Origin: Gemmataceae bacterium
GTDB lineage: Bacteria > Planctomycetota > Planctomycetia > Gemmatales > Gemmataceae
Assembly: GCA_019636445.1 (NCBI GenBank)
Contig: JAHBXO010000002.1
Location: forward strand, 186,001 to 250,000
DNA length: 64,000 bases
Direction of reading: 5' to 3'
Made by a program: the position numbers and the translations under genes. Positions 34,692-46,441 of this stretch are shown piece by piece (the first letter of the stretch is position 1; every line of letters starts with the position of its first letter). The notes under the pieces are model-generated. The model was given only the letters and a program-made list of their open reading frames with translations, did no database searches and was not told where the DNA came from.

Positions 34692-35969
34692 TTACACGAA
34701 CTTCGACTTGCCGGGTTGCGGCACCGGGCCGATCTTGTGCTCGGCTTTGAGGTCGAGGCTCTTCGGCATCGTGTCCTCCTGGCTCGCCAGCGCCTGTTCC
34801 CAAGTCAGCGTCGGCTTGACGGAGTAGTAGCACGCCATGCGGCCCATGATGGCGGACATGGTGCTCTCGGTCACGTTCTGCAATTCGTTGATGAGCTTGC
34901 CGCCGGCCTTGATGCTCGCGACGAGGTCGATGTGCTCCTGCACGTACGGGTCCTTGCCGCCGCCCAGTTCGACGCGCTTGCCGTTGATGACGACGTTGTC
35001 GCCGCCGGAGGTTCGGATGGTGCCCTTGGTGCCGACGACCATTTCGGACACGTCTTCCGGACCGGGGTAGTGGCGGCAATAGCTGGCGATCTTCACGCCG
35101 TTGGCGTATTCGAATTCCACGGCGAAGTGGTCGAAGATGTGGCCGACCTCGTTCGGATCGCCGTCCGGCCGCGCGGCGGAACCGCCGATGCGGCCGCCCA
35201 TGCCGACCGCCTTGAGCGGGTGGCCGCCGGTGAACCAGTTGATGACGTCGATGTTGTGGACGTGCTGCTCGACGATGTGGTCGCCGCAGACCCAGAGGAA
35301 GTGGTACCAGTTGCGGAGTTGGTACTCGATGTCGGATTCGCCGGCCTTGCGCTTGTTGAACCAGATGCCGTTGCCATTCCAGGAGCAACGACCTCCAACG
35401 ATTTCACCGATGACGCCATCCTGGATGCGCTTGGCGACTTCCAGGTAAGGGCGCTGGTGGCGGCGCTGGGTGCCGGCGACGATGGCGAGGTTCTTCTTCT
35501 TGGCGACTTCCACGAGTTCGAGGCACTTGCGGATGCCGGGGGCGTCGACGGCGACGGGTTTTTCGCAGAAGACGTGCTTGCCGGCGTTGATGGCGTATTC
35601 GAGGTGCATCGGGCGGAAGCCGGGGGGCGTCGCCAGCAGCACGAGGTTCACGCCGGAGTCGACGACCTTCTTGTAGGCGTCCAGACCGCTGAACGTGCGG
35701 TCCACCACGTCGACGCGTTCTTTGAACTGTTTCTTGATGTCGGCTTCGAGGTACGTGACCTTCGGCTCGAAGACGTCGCCGAGGGCGTGAACGACCACCG
35801 AAGGATCGGAGGCCAGACTCTGCCGGATGGCACCGCTGCCGCGGCCGCCGCAGCCGATCAGGCCGACCTTGATCTTGTCGTCGCCGGCCGCGTGAACGGC
35901 GGGCGCGGCGGCCGCCAGCGCGACGGCGCCGCCGGCCTTGAGGAAGTCGCGGCGATTCGATTCGGCCAT
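34692..35969 (-). CDS. Tat-exported Gfo/Idh/MocA family oxidoreductase
   Basis: 425 residues. The leader NRRDFLKAGGAVALAAAAPAVHA is a twin-arginine signal. The Rossmann NAD(P) domain starts at KVGLIGCGGRGSGAIRQSL (GxGxxG-like), with LLATPP and the EKP motif in KHVFCEKPVAVD characteristic of the Gfo/Idh/MocA family. A C-terminal alpha/beta domain follows with HNIDVINWFTGGHP. The enzymes oxidise or reduce sugars or cyclitols; the Tat-exported planctomycete subset has unknown substrates. The start is ATG at 35969 with GGAG eight bases upstream. It is 38 bp downstream of the FGE-like gene and probably co-transcribed with it. Confidence 0.92.
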   Translation of the reverse strand: MAESNRRDFLKAGGAVALAAAAPAVHAAGDDKIKVGLIGCGGRGSGAIRQSLASDPSVVVHALGDVFEPKVTYLEADIKKQFKERVDVVDRTFSGLDAYKKVVDSGVNLVLLATPPGFRPMHLEYAINAGKHVFCEKPVAVDAPGIRKCLELVEVAKKKNLAIVAGTQRRHQRPYLEVAKRIQDGVIGEIVGGRCSWNGNGIWFNKRKAGESDIEYQLRNWYHFLWVCGDHIVEQHVHNIDVINWFTGGHPLKAVGMGGRIGGSAARPDGDPNEVGHIFDHFAVEFEYANGVKIASYCRHYPGPEDVSEMVVGTKGTIRTSGGDNVVINGKRVELGGGKDPYVQEHIDLVASIKAGGKLINELQNVTESTMSAIMGRMACYYSVKPTLTWEQALASQEDTMPKSLDLKAEHKIGPVPQPGKSKFV

Positions 35970-36007
35970 GGGAGAAGCTCCATTCGAAAGGAAATCAACG
36001 GGAGGGT

Positions 36008-37081
36008 TCAATCGTCGGTCACGGGATCGTGTTCCGATTTCTTCACGACCATCGGCTTGAGGCCGATGAGTTCCTTCTGTTCCTCGACCGGCAGCACGAC
36101 GCGGAAGCCGACCTCGTCGCGCTTCGTCAGCCACCAGATGCTGCGGGGCGATTGCGGGTCGTTCCGCATCCAGGTGTGGTCCGAGACGCGCCGCGCGGCG
36201 CTGCGCAATTTGTCGGCACCATCCTTGAACGAGCCGCCGCGGACGATGTGGCCCCACTTCGCGTCCGTCGGCACGTTCACCGGTTGCACCGCCGGCGCCT
36301 TCTTGTAGAACTCCGCGTCGTACTTGTCGAGGACCCATTCGGCGACATTCCCGTGCAGATCGTGCAGGCCAAACGCGTTCGGCTTCTTGCTCCCGCACTT
36401 CGTCGTCGTCCCCTTCGGGCGCTCGTCGTCCTTTTCGGTGTTCTCCTGATAGTTCGCGATCTCGACGAGTTTCGTCTCTTCGCAGGCGAACGGACCGCTG
36501 GTGCCGGCGCGGCAGGCGTATTCCCACTCGGCCTCCGTCGGGAGGCGGTAGCCCTTCTTCGTCGTCAGCCGCAGCCAGTGGCAGTACATCATCGCGGCGT
36601 GGTGGCTCATGCAGATCGCCGGATAGCCGTCGTGGCCGTGGTTGTAGTCTTCCGGCACGAACGGGGGCGTCGGCCGCGAGAGCGCGTCCGCCGTTTTCGG
36701 GAACGGCGCGTCCTTCGGGTAAACAATGATCGATTCGTTCTTCACCCAGCGATCGAAGGCTTCCCAGGTCGTTTCCGTCTTCGCGACCCACATCGGCTTG
36801 ACGGTAACCTTGCGGCGCGGTCCTTCGTCCGCGTTGCGGCCCGCCTCGCCGTCCGGGCTGCCCATATCGAACTCGCCCCCGGGCACGTACACCATCTCGA
36901 ACTTGATGCCGCCCGGCAGTTCCTCAACGTAGTTTTTCGGCGGCATGTCCACCTTCACGGGCACCTTCACCGGTGCCGGCGTTTCGAGCGCCTTCGCGTC
37001 GTCCTGGGCCGGTACAATCGAGGTGAGCGCCGCGAGCGACGTGCCGGCCGCGACCGCGAAAAGTTGGAATCGGCGGATCAT
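36008..37081 (-). CDS. Exported FGE-sulfatase-fold protein without catalytic cysteines
   Basis: 357 residues with an N-terminal signal (MIRRFQLFAVAAGTSLAALT). The FGE-sulfatase domain has its hallmarks: PGGEFDMGSPDGE, ETTWEAFDRWV, AAMMYCHWL, GYRLPTEAEWEYACRAG, GLHDLHGNVAEWV and GGSFKDGADKLRSAARR near the C-terminus. In true formylglycine-generating enzymes the GGSY region carries two active-site cysteines; here that stretch has none, so sulfatase activation is unlikely. It is probably a binding or structural relative, exported to the periplasm. It is followed after 38 bp by the Tat Gfo/Idh gene. Its ATG faces apbE with only 13 bp between the two start codons. Confidence 0.85.
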   Translation of the reverse strand: MIRRFQLFAVAAGTSLAALTSIVPAQDDAKALETPAPVKVPVKVDMPPKNYVEELPGGIKFEMVYVPGGEFDMGSPDGEAGRNADEGPRRKVTVKPMWVAKTETTWEAFDRWVKNESIIVYPKDAPFPKTADALSRPTPPFVPEDYNHGHDGYPAICMSHHAAMMYCHWLRLTTKKGYRLPTEAEWEYACRAGTSGPFACEETKLVEIANYQENTEKDDERPKGTTTKCGSKKPNAFGLHDLHGNVAEWVLDKYDAEFYKKAPAVQPVNVPTDAKWGHIVRGGSFKDGADKLRSAARRVSDHTWMRNDPQSPRSIWWLTKRDEVGFRVVLPVEEQKELIGLKPMVVKKSEHDPVTDD

Positions 37082-37094
37082 GGAGTGTGTCCTG

Positions 37095-38114
<1,020 letters not shown>

Positions 38115-39176
38115 TCAATCCAATCGCGTCAGCGCCGCGTCGCGTTCCGCCGCGGTCGGCGCGTTCACTGTTACGTGTCCAATCTTGCGCCGCGCCCTTG
38201 GTTCCTTCCCGTACCAGTGCAGTTTCGCCAGCGGCTCCCGCAACACCGACTCGAACGGCGGATGCGTGCCGATCCAGTTGAGCATGCCCGAATACCCCTT
38301 CGCGGCCGGAGAGCCGAGCGGCCATCCGCAGACGGCGCGGACATGGTTCTCGAACTGGCTCGCCACAGCGCCGTCGATCGTCCAGTGGCCGGAATTGTGC
38401 ACGCGCGGCGCCATCTCGTTCGCCACCGCCTGGCCGCCCACGTCGAACCACTCGATCGCCAGCACGCCGACATAGTCGAGTTCCTCGAGCACGCGGCGGT
38501 GGTGGTCTTGGACCTCCGGCAACGGCGCCGTCGGCGCGATCGACCGGTGCAGCATGCCCTCGCGATGCTCGTTCTCGGTGAGCGGATAGACCACGATCGA
38601 ACCATCGCGGCCGCGCGCGGCGATCGTCGACACTTCCCGCCGGAATGGTACGAAGCCTTCGAGGATCAGCGGCCGTCCGCCGAGCGATTCCCACGCCGCC
38701 TCCGCCTCCGCCGGCGTCCGCAGCACGGCCTGGCCCTTCCCGTCGTACCCGAACCGCCGGGTCTTCAGCACCGCCGGCAGACCGACTTCCGCAATCGCGC
38801 GGTCGAAGTCTTCGCGAGACTCGATGGCGGCGAACGGCGGCGTGGGAATTCCGAGGTTTCGGAAGAACGACTTCTCGACGAACCGGTCCTGCGACACCTC
38901 GAGCGCCCGCGGCGGCGGGAAGACCGGTACGCGCTCCGCCAGCCAGCGCGCGGTCTCGACCGGCACGTTTTCGAACTCGAAGGTGACGACGTCCGAGGCC
39001 TGCACGAGGCGGAACAGCGACTGGTGGTCGTCGAACTCGCCGCGGAGGGCGTCGCAGACCTGGCCGGCGCACGGATCGGGCGCGGGGTCGTACACGGTGC
39101 AACGGATACCGAGGGGATGAGCCGCGAGGGCGATCATGCGGCCGAGTTGCCCGCCGCCGAGGATGCCGAGTTTCAC
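38115..39176 (-). CDS. purK: N5-carboxyaminoimidazole ribonucleotide synthase
   Basis: 353 residues starting from a GTG that overlaps the purE stop (GTGA). PurK converts AIR, ATP and bicarbonate to N5-CAIR in purine synthesis. The N-terminal nucleotide-binding motif is [18 protein letters not shown], followed by FEFENVP, and the ATP-grasp core [25 protein letters not shown] and [14 protein letters not shown]. The C-terminal extension is normal. It is the last gene of the zwf-purE-purK unit. The stop codon shares the palindrome TGATCA with the apbE stop. Confidence 0.95.
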   Translation of the reverse strand: MKLGILGGGQLGRMIALAAHPLGIRCTVYDPAPDPCAGQVCDALRGEFDDHQSLFRLVQASDVVTFEFENVPVETARWLAERVPVFPPPRALEVSQDRFVEKSFFRNLGIPTPPFAAIESREDFDRAIAEVGLPAVLKTRRFGYDGKGQAVLRTPAEAEAAWESLGGRPLILEGFVPFRREVSTIAARGRDGSIVVYPLTENEHREGMLHRSIAPTAPLPEVQDHHRRVLEELDYVGVLAIEWFDVGGQAVANEMAPRVHNSGHWTIDGAVASQFENHVRAVCGWPLGSPAAKGYSGMLNWIGTHPPFESVLREPLAKLHWYGKEPRARRKIGHVTVNAPTAAERDAALTRLD

Positions 39177-39691
39177 GGATTCACGCGCGGGTCGGGATGG
39201 TCGAAGACGTCCTGGGTTTGCGTCCGGCGGTATTCCTTGAGCTTGTCGCGCAGGGCCGGATACTTTCGGGCGAGAATCGCGATGGCGAGAAGGGCGGCGT
39301 TCTTCGCGCCGCTCTTGCCGATGGCGAGCGTGCCGACCGGGATGCCGCCGGGCATCTGCACGATGGACAGCAGCGAATCGACGCCGCGGAGCATCGCCGA
39401 CTCCACCGGCACGCCAAGCACCGGCAGAATCGTCTTCGCCGCGCACATGCCGGGCAGGTGGGCGGCGCCGCCCGCGCCGGCGACGATCACTTCCAAACCG
39501 CGCTGTTCGGCGCTCTCGGCGTAATCGAAGAGCTTGTCGGGCGTGCGATGCGCGGAGACGACCTCGACCTCGTAAGGGACGGCGAAGTCGTCGAGGAGAC
39601 CGGCGGCGGCCTCCATGGTCGGCCAGTCGGACCGCGAACCCATGATGACGCCGACGACCGGCCGCGCGGGCAAGGAAAGAGTTTCACTCAT
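39173..39691 (-). CDS. purE: N5-carboxyaminoimidazole ribonucleotide mutase
   Basis: 172 residues. PurE class I converts N5-CAIR to CAIR. Hallmarks: [20 protein letters not shown] (substrate and phosphate loop), [42 protein letters not shown] and [25 protein letters not shown]. Length is normal with a short C-terminal tail. It starts 4 bp after the zwf stop and overlaps purK by 4 bp, so all three genes are one unit. Confidence 0.97.
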   Translation of the reverse strand: MSETLSLPARPVVGVIMGSRSDWPTMEAAAGLLDDFAVPYEVEVVSAHRTPDKLFDYAESAEQRGLEVIVAGAGGAAHLPGMCAAKTILPVLGVPVESAMLRGVDSLLSIVQMPGGIPVGTLAIGKSGAKNAALLAIAILARKYPALRDKLKEYRRTQTQDVFDHPDPRVNP

Positions 39692-39695
39692 GGTG

Positions 39696-41168
<1,473 letters not shown>

Positions 41169-41285
41169 GGGTCCACCGGAGTTGGAGGAGAAAGCGATGG
41201 GGGAATCGTATCGGACGCCACGCGACCTGCAAGAAATCGCCCGCGAGGAAACGCAAAATCCGGTCGGACCCGACGGAAAACGCGA

Positions 41286-41319
41286 AAGCGTCGGCACGCC
41301 CCGCGGCGCGCCGACGCTT
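41286..41319 (-). terminator. Terminator hairpin after CotH-like gene
   Basis: AAGCGTCGGC (41286-41295) pairs with its exact complement at 41310-41319 around a GC-rich partly paired loop, 15 bp past the stop of the CotH-like gene. A T-rich stretch (TTTTCC) follows on the minus strand a few bases later. It separates this gene from zwf. Confidence 0.65.
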
Positions 41320-41334
41320 CGGAATCCATCGGAT

Positions 41335-43215
41335 CTACTTCTTCTCGCCGTAGCTCATCAGATACTTCCGCCGCTGGTCGGCAAAGGCCCGTAACGGCAT
41401 TTCACGACCGCCGCGAGCGCCCGCGTCCACCGTGTCCGCCGTCGTGCGCAGGAACGCCTCGTGCGATTCCAGCTTTCGGGTGTCGATTTTCAATTCGTCA
41501 CTGACGAGATTGCGATAGCTGGCGACCACCGGGCCGAGAGTCTTCCAGTCGAGCGACTTCTCGGCGATCGTCTTCACGTTCTTCAGGTACTGTTCCTTCA
41601 GTTTCGGCACGGCGAAGAGCTTGCTCCGCAGCGGCATCCGCGTACTCGTGAGGCCGACGAACGGATCGAGTTCCACGCCACCTCCACCAGGACCGCCCGG
41701 CCCGCCAAAGCCGCCGGGGCCGCCTCGCCCTCCACCAGGACCGCCAAAACCGCCCGGCCCTTGTGGGGGACCACCGGGACCGCCCGGAGGAGGTCCACCG
41801 GGGAAGCCACCGGGACCGCCCGGAGGCGGACCGCCCGGGAAGCCGCCGCCCGGCGGGCCGCCGAAGCCGGGCCGCAGGACGTTGTCGCGCATCTCCTTCA
41901 GTTGCTTCCGCTGTTCCGGCGTCAGCAGTTTCTCGAGCGCCTCATCCGTTTCCTTTTGAATCGCTGCAAGCTCCTTCTTCTGCTTCTCCGTGAGTCGAAG
42001 CATATCCTGGAGCGGCTCGGGCATCACCTCGCCGGGGCGTGGCATCACGAACATGCGACCGCCCCCCGGGCCGCCGCCGGGGTGGAACGATTCGTTCATG
42101 TCGCCGGGGATGATGTGGAACTTGCCTTTCTCGTCGAGGTAGATGCTGTAGTCGCTGGCACGGGTCCAGTAGCCGTCGTTGTTGATGAGGGCCACGTCCA
42201 GCGCGAGGAACCAGAGGAGTTCGTCGAGGTCGATCATCGGTCGGAGGGCATCTTCAAGCTTGTCCGGCGGGGTCGTGTTCAGCGTTTTGCAGAGCTTGAT
42301 GAGTGCCTCCCACGACTTCTTCTCGTCCTTGCTCTTGATCGTGTAGCGGCGTTTGTAGTCCTCGACGTTGTCGCCGGTGTATTCGAGGCCGGACTGCGCG
42401 CCGGGGTTGCCGCGGACCTTCCAGCGGGCACCCTTCTCGCTGCCGTAGAACTCCTTCGTGAATTCCTTGTTGAACTGCTGGAGGTTCGTGTAGATGCCCC
42501 AACTCTCGCCGTTGATGACGACCTTGACGAAGTTCGCCTTCGGCGCCGGCATGTACTGCCGGGCGATGTGCGAGTAGAGGATGGCGCTGAGCTGCGTGGC
42601 GTCCTCGTGGTTGTTGAGGAGGTTGAGGGTCTTGTAGCCGGCGATGCGCTGCTTGTCGTCGGCCATGTCGACGGCGAGATTCATAGATCGCTTGCTGCCG
42701 GCTCGAACGCCCATGTAGGAGGACATGCCGCGGAAGTGGATGCCGACGTTTTTGTACGTCTTGCCGTCGACGGTGACGGTCGCGGGCACGTCGACGTCGG
42801 TGCCGTGGAAGTCTTCCAGTTCCTGTTCCCAGTCGTTGTTCTCGAACTCGATGAAGAATGTGCGCAGGACGTTCGGGTCGTAGAGCTTGGCGTCGGGGTA
42901 GGACTTCACGTCCTTCGGTTCGACGTGGGGGCCGGGCTTGCCCGGTTCGCCGCGCCCACCGCCCGGTCCGCCGAATCCGCCGCGTCGGCCGCCTCCGGGG
43001 CCATCGCGCTTGATCGCTTCGCGGGCGACCTTGCGTTCCTCAGCGTTGAGCCAGCCGTCCTTATTTTTGTCATAGTCCTTCAGGATCTTCCGCTCCTGCC
43101 CGCCGGGCGGACCGCCGAACGGACGATCGGGACCGCCAAAGCCGCCAGGAGGCTGGGCGAATACGGTCGCGGCGGACAGCAGCAATCCGGCGACTCCAAA
43201 TCCACGCGGAATCAT
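41335..43215 (-). CDS. Exported CotH-like kinase with EF-hand and LTxxQ module
   Basis: 626 residues with a signal peptide (ending TVFAQ). Region 1 (about 20-110) is Gly/Pro-rich with an EF-hand-like loop [14 protein letters not shown]. The CotH kinase domain follows: [42 protein letters not shown]-type [25 protein letters not shown], and [12 protein letters not shown]...[22 protein letters not shown]. Between about 405 and 445 sits [15 protein letters not shown]...[13 protein letters not shown], then a long Gly/Pro linker, then a C-terminal segment completing the fold. CotH proteins phosphorylate spore-coat proteins in Bacillus (family knowledge). Here the protein is extracytoplasmic with unknown targets. 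The LTxxQ module also occurs in the gene just upstream. Confidence 0.85.
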   Translation of the reverse strand: MIPRGFGVAGLLLSAATVFAQPPGGFGGPDRPFGGPPGGQERKILKDYDKNKDGWLNAEERKVAREAIKRDGPGGGRRGGFGGPGGGRGEPGKPGPHVEPKDVKSYPDAKLYDPNVLRTFFIEFENNDWEQELEDFHGTDVDVPATVTVDGKTYKNVGIHFRGMSSYMGVRAGSKRSMNLAVDMADDKQRIAGYKTLNLLNNHEDATQLSAILYSHIARQYMPAPKANFVKVVINGESWGIYTNLQQFNKEFTKEFYGSEKGARWKVRGNPGAQSGLEYTGDNVEDYKRRYTIKSKDEKKSWEALIKLCKTLNTTPPDKLEDALRPMIDLDELLWFLALDVALINNDGYWTRASDYSIYLDEKGKFHIIPGDMNESFHPGGGPGGGRMFVMPRPGEVMPEPLQDMLRLTEKQKKELAAIQKETDEALEKLLTPEQRKQLKEMRDNVLRPGFGGPPGGGFPGGPPPGGPGGFPGGPPPGGPGGPPQGPGGFGGPGGGRGGPGGFGGPGGPGGGGVELDPFVGLTSTRMPLRSKLFAVPKLKEQYLKNVKTIAEKSLDWKTLGPVVASYRNLVSDELKIDTRKLESHEAFLRTTADTVDAGARGGREMPLRAFADQRRKYLMSYGEKK

Positions 43216-43293
43216 CGTCGAACCTTCATGGATGGGGGAAAAGAAACGCGGCGCGGTGGGCGATCCGCGCCGCGCGTAGGGAACACATGTTCG

Positions 43294-43836
43294 TTACTTC
43301 TTTTCAGGCGGCCGCTCGCCGCCCGGACGCCGTTCGCCTTCCGGGCGATCGCCACCCGGGCGCCGTTCGCCCGGCCGGTCGCCGCCGGGACGACCTTCGG
43401 CTCCGGGGCGACCGCGATCGCCACCAGGGCCGCCAGGGCCGCGTTCGCGCATGTCCTTGAGTTGCTTCTTCTGGTCGTCCGTGAGCAATTTATCGAGCTT
43501 GTCTTCCGTCTCCTTTTGCAGCTTGGCAAGTTCCTTCTTTTGGTCCTCAGTCAGCTTGAGCATCTCCACAAGGAATGGCGGCAGGACTTGGCCCGGCTGC
43601 ATCATGCCACCGCGAGCGAACCCGCCGGGGCCGCCCGGCTGGCCGCGACCTTCCCCGGGTCGTCCTTCGGGACGGGCGCCGGGGCGACCTTCCGGGCGCT
43701 CCCCCGGGCGGCCTTCGGGGCGAGCGCCGGGGCGACCTTCCTTGGGTTGTTCCTTTTCACGCGGCGGCTGCGCGTTGCCGACGGTCGCGAGTGCGAGGAA
43801 GCCGGCGGCCATCATCAGTTTCGCGGAGAAACGCAT
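43294..43836 (-). CDS. Exported Arg/Gly/Pro-rich protein with LTxxQ module
   Basis: 180 residues. A signal peptide (MRFSAKLMMAAGFLALATVGNA) is followed by repeats of the type EGRPGARP, then a central segment at about 92-132, LTEDQKKELAKLQKE...LLTDDQKKQLKDM, matching the CpxP/Spy-type LTxxQ motif, and a C-terminal tail of GGDRPGERRPGG-like repeats. It is periplasmic or secreted, strongly basic and probably disordered outside the helix. The ATG at 43836 has GGAG upstream. It lies 78 bp upstream of the CotH-like kinase gene on the same strand, and both share the same helical module. The repeats have no Ser or Thr, so they are not obvious kinase targets. Confidence 0.78.
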   Translation of the reverse strand: MRFSAKLMMAAGFLALATVGNAQPPREKEQPKEGRPGARPEGRPGERPEGRPGARPEGRPGEGRGQPGGPGGFARGGMMQPGQVLPPFLVEMLKLTEDQKKELAKLQKETEDKLDKLLTDDQKKQLKDMRERGPGGPGGDRGRPGAEGRPGGDRPGERRPGGDRPEGERRPGGERPPEKK

Positions 43837-43939
43837 GGAGTGCTCCAGTAGTTGGGATTGGTCCACCAGAAGAGAAACGGAGCGCCCACGCGGCCGCGAC
43901 CGCGTCGGACCGGAGATCGTGAATTTTTGGATGAAAAGT

Positions 43940-45016
43940 TCAGGACTGCAACGGGAGCCGGCGCTGGCGCATCCAGGCGGGAGCGAGTGGCGGGAAGAGC
44001 TGGCCGCCGAGCCAGGCGCCGGCGGTCACGAGAATCAGGATCACCGACGCGGTGATCGCCGCGGAAGCGGGGTCGAGCAACGATTCGAACGGCTGGTCCA
44101 GGTAGGCAAAGAGGCCCGCAATCGGCGGATCGATCGGGTAGCCGCGAACGATCGAGGAGATGAACAGGTTCACGCACGTCAGCAGGGCCGCGAACAGGCC
44201 GTGGCGGAATCCGGCTCCCGTGTTCGCACCGGCGATCATGCCGCCGACCACCAGCAGGATCGCGGCGAGCTGCGCACCGACGGCGGCGGCACGGGACGAA
44301 CCGCCGGTGTTGAAGATGCCGATCGAAGCCTTGGCGAGAAACAGGCGAATGTGATCCGAAGCGACGATCGCGGCAAAGGCGATCAACGAGCCGAAGAAGA
44401 TTCTCAACCAGATGGTCGGCCGCTGGCCCTCTCGCGAGGAGATGCCATCGCCGATGCGGGAATAGAAGCTGGCCCGGGAGGCGGACACGGCTACGGGCGC
44501 GGCCACGTTGGGGAGATCGATCGGTGCGGGCCAGATCCGCGAGCCGATCCAGCCGCCGGCACCGGCGACGAGCGGATACCCGGCCGCGATGCCGATCGGC
44601 CACCACATCGCCGTGCCGCCGGAAAGAAGGATATCGTTGACCGTCAACAGTCCGCCGACCAGCACTCCGACGAGCAATCCGGGTTGCGAACCATTCGAGC
44701 GGCTGGCGCCGGTCAGGAGAGAGCCGCCCAGCACCGCGAGGAACCGGAGCAGGCAGACCGTCGTCGCGTCCAAGTCCCGCGGGCCCAGAATGGCCAGGCC
44801 GAGTTCTCGGAAGGCCAACAGGAAACCGAGCGAGCAGATGGAACCGACGAACACGCGTCCAGGAAACGTACCCGGCACCGTTTCCGGTTCGTCCGACGGA
44901 TTGGAATAATCGGCTTCGACGATGGCTTCTTGAGGGGCGATCAGGCGCAGACCGCACTTGGGGCAGTTCTGGGTGCCCGCGTACGCCAACTGACATTCGG
45001 AGCAGAATAGTTGCAT
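43940..45016 (-). CDS. Zinc-ribbon polytopic membrane protein
   Basis: 358 residues. The N-terminus is a zinc ribbon, CSEC at 5-8 and CPKC at 18-21, followed by an acidic linker and about eight predicted transmembrane helices (for example VFVGSICSLGFLLAFREL, LLRFLAVLGGSLLTGA, LIAFAAIVASDHIRLFLA, AAILLVVGGMIAGANTG). No known transporter or enzyme motif is apparent. This ribbon-plus-membrane architecture is common among planctomycete hypothetical proteins. The ATG at 45016 directly precedes the ribbon. It lies upstream of the LTxxQ gene by 103 bp on the same strand and downstream of fur by 94 bp. Function unknown. Confidence 0.75.
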   Translation of the reverse strand: MQLFCSECQLAYAGTQNCPKCGLRLIAPQEAIVEADYSNPSDEPETVPGTFPGRVFVGSICSLGFLLAFRELGLAILGPRDLDATTVCLLRFLAVLGGSLLTGASRSNGSQPGLLVGVLVGGLLTVNDILLSGGTAMWWPIGIAAGYPLVAGAGGWIGSRIWPAPIDLPNVAAPVAVSASRASFYSRIGDGISSREGQRPTIWLRIFFGSLIAFAAIVASDHIRLFLAKASIGIFNTGGSSRAAAVGAQLAAILLVVGGMIAGANTGAGFRHGLFAALLTCVNLFISSIVRGYPIDPPIAGLFAYLDQPFESLLDPASAAITASVILILVTAGAWLGGQLFPPLAPAWMRQRRLPLQS

Positions 45017-45110
45017 TCGATCGTAAACCGCCCGTCGGGATGCACGGCCCTACGGCAACCATAGTTCACGGAACGCAGGTATGCCAATCGGCGGGCGGAA
45101 TCGCCGGAGC

Positions 45111-45599
45111 TTACATGACCAATCGGCGTCGACCGGCCTGCTCGCTCGCCAGGCACGCCGAACAGGTCCCCCGCACAACCAGCGTATGTTCGGTCGCCCG
45201 AAAACCATGTTGGGCCGCGATCTCCTTCAAGGCGTCGTCGATGCCGGGATGCTGAAACTCGACGATCTCGTTGCAACGGTCGCAGACCAGGTGCTCATGC
45301 CAGGGGTAGCCGTAGTCATGGTCGAAGATGGTCCGCGCGCCGATTTCGACCTTCCGGAGCAGGCCGGCGTCCACGAGTTTCGCCAGCGTGCGGTACACGG
45401 TGGCGCGGCTCGCGAGCTTGCCGGCACGGTGCAATTCGTCCACGAGCTGCTCCGCCTCGAAATGCGAATGCTTGCGGAACACATGCTCGACGAGTTCGCG
45501 CTGCTGTTCCGTGAACCGTTGCGGTTTCGGCCGACTGGCCAGATATTCGCGGAAACGCTCTTCGGGCGATTGCGACACCGCGATCGACGGCAAGGACAC
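45111..45599 (-). CDS. fur: Fur-family metal-dependent transcriptional regulator
   Basis: 162 residues from a GTG with GGAG eight bases upstream. The winged-helix DNA-binding domain includes ERFREYLASRPKPQRFTEQQRELVEHVF and ATVYRTLAKLVDAGL. The dimer domain has DHDYGYPWHEHLVCDRCNEIVEF and GTCSACL, so both CxxC pairs of the structural zinc site and the HxH metal ligand are kept. It represses target genes with Fe2+ (or acts as a Zur/Mur/PerR relative). The exact metal cannot be told. It follows the FlgM-like gene with terminator hairpins between them. No Fur box was identified. Confidence 0.9.
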   Translation of the reverse strand: MSLPSIAVSQSPEERFREYLASRPKPQRFTEQQRELVEHVFRKHSHFEAEQLVDELHRAGKLASRATVYRTLAKLVDAGLLRKVEIGARTIFDHDYGYPWHEHLVCDRCNEIVEFQHPGIDDALKEIAAQHGFRATEHTLVVRGTCSACLASEQAGRRRLVM

Positions 45600-45610
45600 G
45601 AGGAAACTCC

Positions 45611-45683
45611 AAAACGCCGGACGGCCGGGAGCCTCGCGGTTCCCGGCCGTCGGTTCGGTCCGGTCGGGGAGGCTCTCCCCGAC
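45611..45683 (-). terminator. Double terminator hairpin between FlgM-like gene and fur
   Basis: One stem pairs ACGGCCGGGA (45621-45630) with its complement (45641-45650) and is followed on the minus strand by a TTTT run at 45614-45611. A second stem pairs GTCGGGGA (45663-45670) with its complement (45676-45683). Both lie between the stop of the FlgM-like gene and the start of fur, so fur probably has its own promoter or depends on read-through. Confidence 0.7.
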
Positions 45684-45693
45684 AGTATACGGT

Positions 45694-45939
45694 TCATCCC
45701 CCTCCGGCGACGCGATCGATCAGGCGGTGTTCGGCCATCGCCCACTTCTCGCCGTCGTCGTAGGTGCCGGCCGCGATCTCCGCGCGGATCCGGTTCACCA
45801 GTCCCCAGCGGATCCCGTCCGGTCCCGGTTCCTCGTCGGCGGGAACCGGATAGCCGGCGCGATCGGCGGAGTCGGTCGATTCCGTCGACCGGTCGCCGGG
45901 CTGCCATGCGAAACGTGGGGCGAAATTCGGCATGTCCAT
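45694..45939 (-). CDS. Small protein with FlgM (anti-sigma-28)-like C-terminus
   Basis: 81 residues from an ATG at 45939 with AGGGGAG close upstream. The N-terminal half is polar and probably disordered (DRSTESTDSADRAGYPVPADEEPGPDG). The C-terminal half, VNRIRAEIAAGTYDDGEKWAMAEHRLIDRV, resembles the IRxxIxxGxY..-.-.A..L pattern of FlgM anti-sigma factors that bind sigma-28. No flagellar genes are in the window, so it could be an anti-sigma factor for another system or a stand-alone homologue. This is a pattern match only. It is followed by terminator hairpins and fur. Confidence 0.5.
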   Translation of the reverse strand: MDMPNFAPRFAWQPGDRSTESTDSADRAGYPVPADEEPGPDGIRWGLVNRIRAEIAAGTYDDGEKWAMAEHRLIDRVAGGG

Positions 45940-46441
45940 AGGTCTCCCCTGACGCCGCGGCCGCCCGGACGGGACGGGGACGCAACGGCAGAGCCGGAAA
46001 ATCGGTCGCGGATCGAACCTCGATCCGCCGCGGACCGCGCGACCCGGTGGACAGCGGGGGTCGAGTGCGGCGGTCCTGTGTTCACGGTTCGGCCCGAAAT
46101 TCCGTTCTCGTTGCCGCTTCCGCGCCGACGGAACGCGAACGTCCCTCGGCCGGGAAATTGTACGCACGGACAGCGGTCGTGCGCGTCCTCGCCCACGGGA
46201 AAATCGGATAACCGATTTCCCCGGTTCCTTCGGTAGCCGTTGTTGATTCGATTCGCGTCGCCGGCGAGGGCCGGCGGAAAGCTGCGCGGGTGGATTGCGT
46301 CGTGTTCGTTGCGTTCAGTTTAAGGTTTCGATAGGAAAGCGAAACTGCGCAATGGCCGTATTTTGCGGGAACTGTCCGACCGTCGACCGCATTCCCGGCA
46401 ATCCCGCCGTACCCGATCCGTCTTGCGGAACCCCGACGCTT
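45940..46441. other. Intergenic region, about 500 bp
   Basis: No gene is supported here. The stretch contains a GCCGGCGAGGGCCGGC hairpin at about 46261-46276 and otherwise unremarkable GC-rich sequence. It lies upstream of the FlgM-like gene, so it must contain that gene's promoter, but no clear -35/-10 pair was found. Confidence 0.5.

Noticed and set aside
41461-43851. Open frame of nearly 800 codons opposite the CotH-like kinase
   Set aside because: Antisense to two genes with signal peptides and recognisable domains; composition is typical of a shadow frame.
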